Positions 38,863 to 39,418 of a DNA stretch of 39,418 nt are shown here, piece by piece. Source of the DNA: an uncultured Megasphaera sp. (GTDB lineage: Bacteria; Bacillota; Negativicutes; Veillonellales; Megasphaeraceae); assembly GCA_900554215.1 (NCBI GenBank), contig USGG01000011.1, forward strand, positions 1 through 39,418, written 5' to 3'. How positions within the stretch are numbered: the stretch's first letter is position 1; each line of letters starts with the position of its first letter. Position numbers and translations under genes: made by a program. The notes beneath the pieces are model-generated. The model was not told where the DNA came from and did no database searches. It saw only the letters and a list, made by a program, of their open reading frames with translations.

Positions 38863-38880
38863 TGCGTTAGCGCTTTCAAA
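38863..38880. promoter_or_regulatory. cre-like (CcpA/LacI family) site upstream of the PfkB kinase gene
   Basis: On the minus strand the site reads TTTGAAAGCGCTAACGCA, one mismatch from the consensus WTGNAARCGNWWNCA, with a self-complementary AGCGCT core. It lies about 100 bases upstream of the kinase start. Either CcpA-type catabolite control or a local LacI-type regulator could use it. Confidence 0.5.
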
Positions 38881-38982
38881 ATAAGACATTCGTATGTGAC
38901 CTTTTGATGTGCTTTTCTTAATGCTGCGGAACATATATGCAGAGAATCGTCCTATTCTATACTGACGAAAGGTGTGAAGGTG

Positions 38983-39418
38983 ATGAAGACTGGATTAATT
39001 TTAGCGGGCGAACCGATGGGGCTCCTCATCGCGCAGAGTGAAGGCTCTCTGGACAGCGTCAGCGGCTATGACCTGGCCGTTGCCGGGGCGGAATTCAACG
39101 TAGCTGTAGGAGCGGCTCGTCTGGGTCATCGCGTTACGTACATGACGAAGCTGGGGAAGGACCCCTTCGGACAGCGCATTATTCACGTGCTGACGGCCAA
39201 CGGCATCGGCAGCGAATTCGTGACGTGGAGCGACGACAAAAAAACGGGTTTTATGCTGAAAAGCCGCGTCAGCGAAGGCGACCCGGATATTTTCTATTTC
39301 CGCGCCGGTTCCGCCGCGTTGCGTGACATGGCGGGCCGTTGCACCCGGATCGCCAGCGGCAAGGCGGCTGCGGAACAGCCTGCGGCCCCTGCCGTCAATG
39401 ATGTTCCCCTGCGGCCCG
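38983..39418 (+). CDS. kdgK: PfkB-family carbohydrate kinase, probable 2-keto-3-deoxygluconate kinase (partial, runs off the end)
   Basis: The first 145 codons are present. Ribokinase-fold start MKTGLILAGEPMGLLIAQ, then VAGAEFNVAVGAARLGHRV (about 33-51; substrate-binding Gly-Ala and Asn), YMTKLGKDPFGQRI and FYFRAGSAA (about 103-111), a pattern typical of KdgK, which makes KDPG from 2-keto-3-deoxygluconate. AAAGGTG lies ahead of the ATG. From about codon 112 (base ~39316) the sequence stops resembling the family and becomes about 70% GC; the cause is uncertain (divergence, frameshift or assembly end). No stop codon before the window ends. Confidence 0.75.
   Translation, partial: MKTGLILAGEPMGLLIAQSEGSLDSVSGYDLAVAGAEFNVAVGAARLGHRVTYMTKLGKDPFGQRIIHVLTANGIGSEFVTWSDDKKTGFMLKSRVSEGDPDIFYFRAGSAALRDMAGRCTRIASGKAAAEQPAAPAVNDVPLRP

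Noticed and set aside
38737..38934. Minus-strand open frame of 65 codons in the gap before the PfkB kinase
   Set aside because: No ribosome binding site, AT-rich intergenic composition and no recognisable features; the cre-like site lies inside it.
1..39418. CRISPR arrays, tRNA or rRNA genes, transposases, phage genes or toxin-antitoxin and defence systems
   Set aside because: Looked for on both strands; no repeat-spacer pattern, tRNA-like cloverleaf, transposase or defence protein was recognised.

Overview
The window looks like part of a chromosome from a diderm Firmicute of the class Negativicutes, most likely close to Megasphaera. This is inferred from gene content only, because no rRNA is present. 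The clues are an RND/membrane-fusion efflux pair, which implies an outer membrane, next to Firmicute-type features: a glmU-prs-pth cluster, AGGAGG ribosome binding sites, a T-box leader, and a butyrate-type acetyl-CoA-dependent CoA-transferase with a short-chain acyl-CoA dehydrogenase. I found no phage, insertion sequence, CRISPR array, tRNA or rRNA.

Layout. 1-5800 (minus): an M20 amidohydrolase and an RND permease with its adaptor. 6045-11628 (plus): a ClC chloride/proton antiporter, a secreted 3D-domain wall protein, then glmU-prs-pth. 11690-13865 (minus): the manganese exporter MntP behind a yybP-ykoY riboswitch, a small exported protein of unknown function, and a LysR regulator. 14203-17521 (plus, divergent from LysR): aldolase, MFS carrier and D-2-hydroxyacid dehydrogenase, apparently a small catabolic operon. 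17631-22595: an M18 aminopeptidase (minus), a second M20 amidohydrolase and an EF-G paralogue (FusA2 type). 22784-25452: CoA-transferase and acyl-CoA dehydrogenase, each with its own promoter and terminator. 25519-29151: AEC carrier and DEDD exonuclease, then azlCD divergent from an XRE-cupin regulator.

29177-33087 holds the most informative regulatory unit: a T-box leader whose specifier reads UGG (Trp), followed by an ECF transporter encoded as ATPase, EcfT, and an unusual S-component/ATPase fusion, then an SGNH esterase. Three independent clues (specifier codon, a tRNA discriminator match in the UGGC bulge, and a TrpP-like S domain) point to tryptophan uptake.

33142-38671 is a more AT-rich block: a PucR-type regulator divergent from aminotransferase, dicarboxylate/amino-acid symporter, 2-keto-3-deoxy-galactonokinase-like kinase and KDPG-aldolase-like protein. 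This combination, with an aminotransferase and no sugar-acid dehydratase, suggests an uncharacterised route from an imported amino (sugar) acid to pyruvate and glyceraldehyde-3-phosphate. A PfkB-type 2-keto-3-deoxygluconate kinase gene starts at 38983 and runs off the end. Its last ~100 bases look compositionally foreign.

Four convergent gene pairs share symmetrical bidirectional terminators. Several genes need re-chosen starts (TTG, GTG or an internal ATG) on the basis of ribosome binding site spacing.
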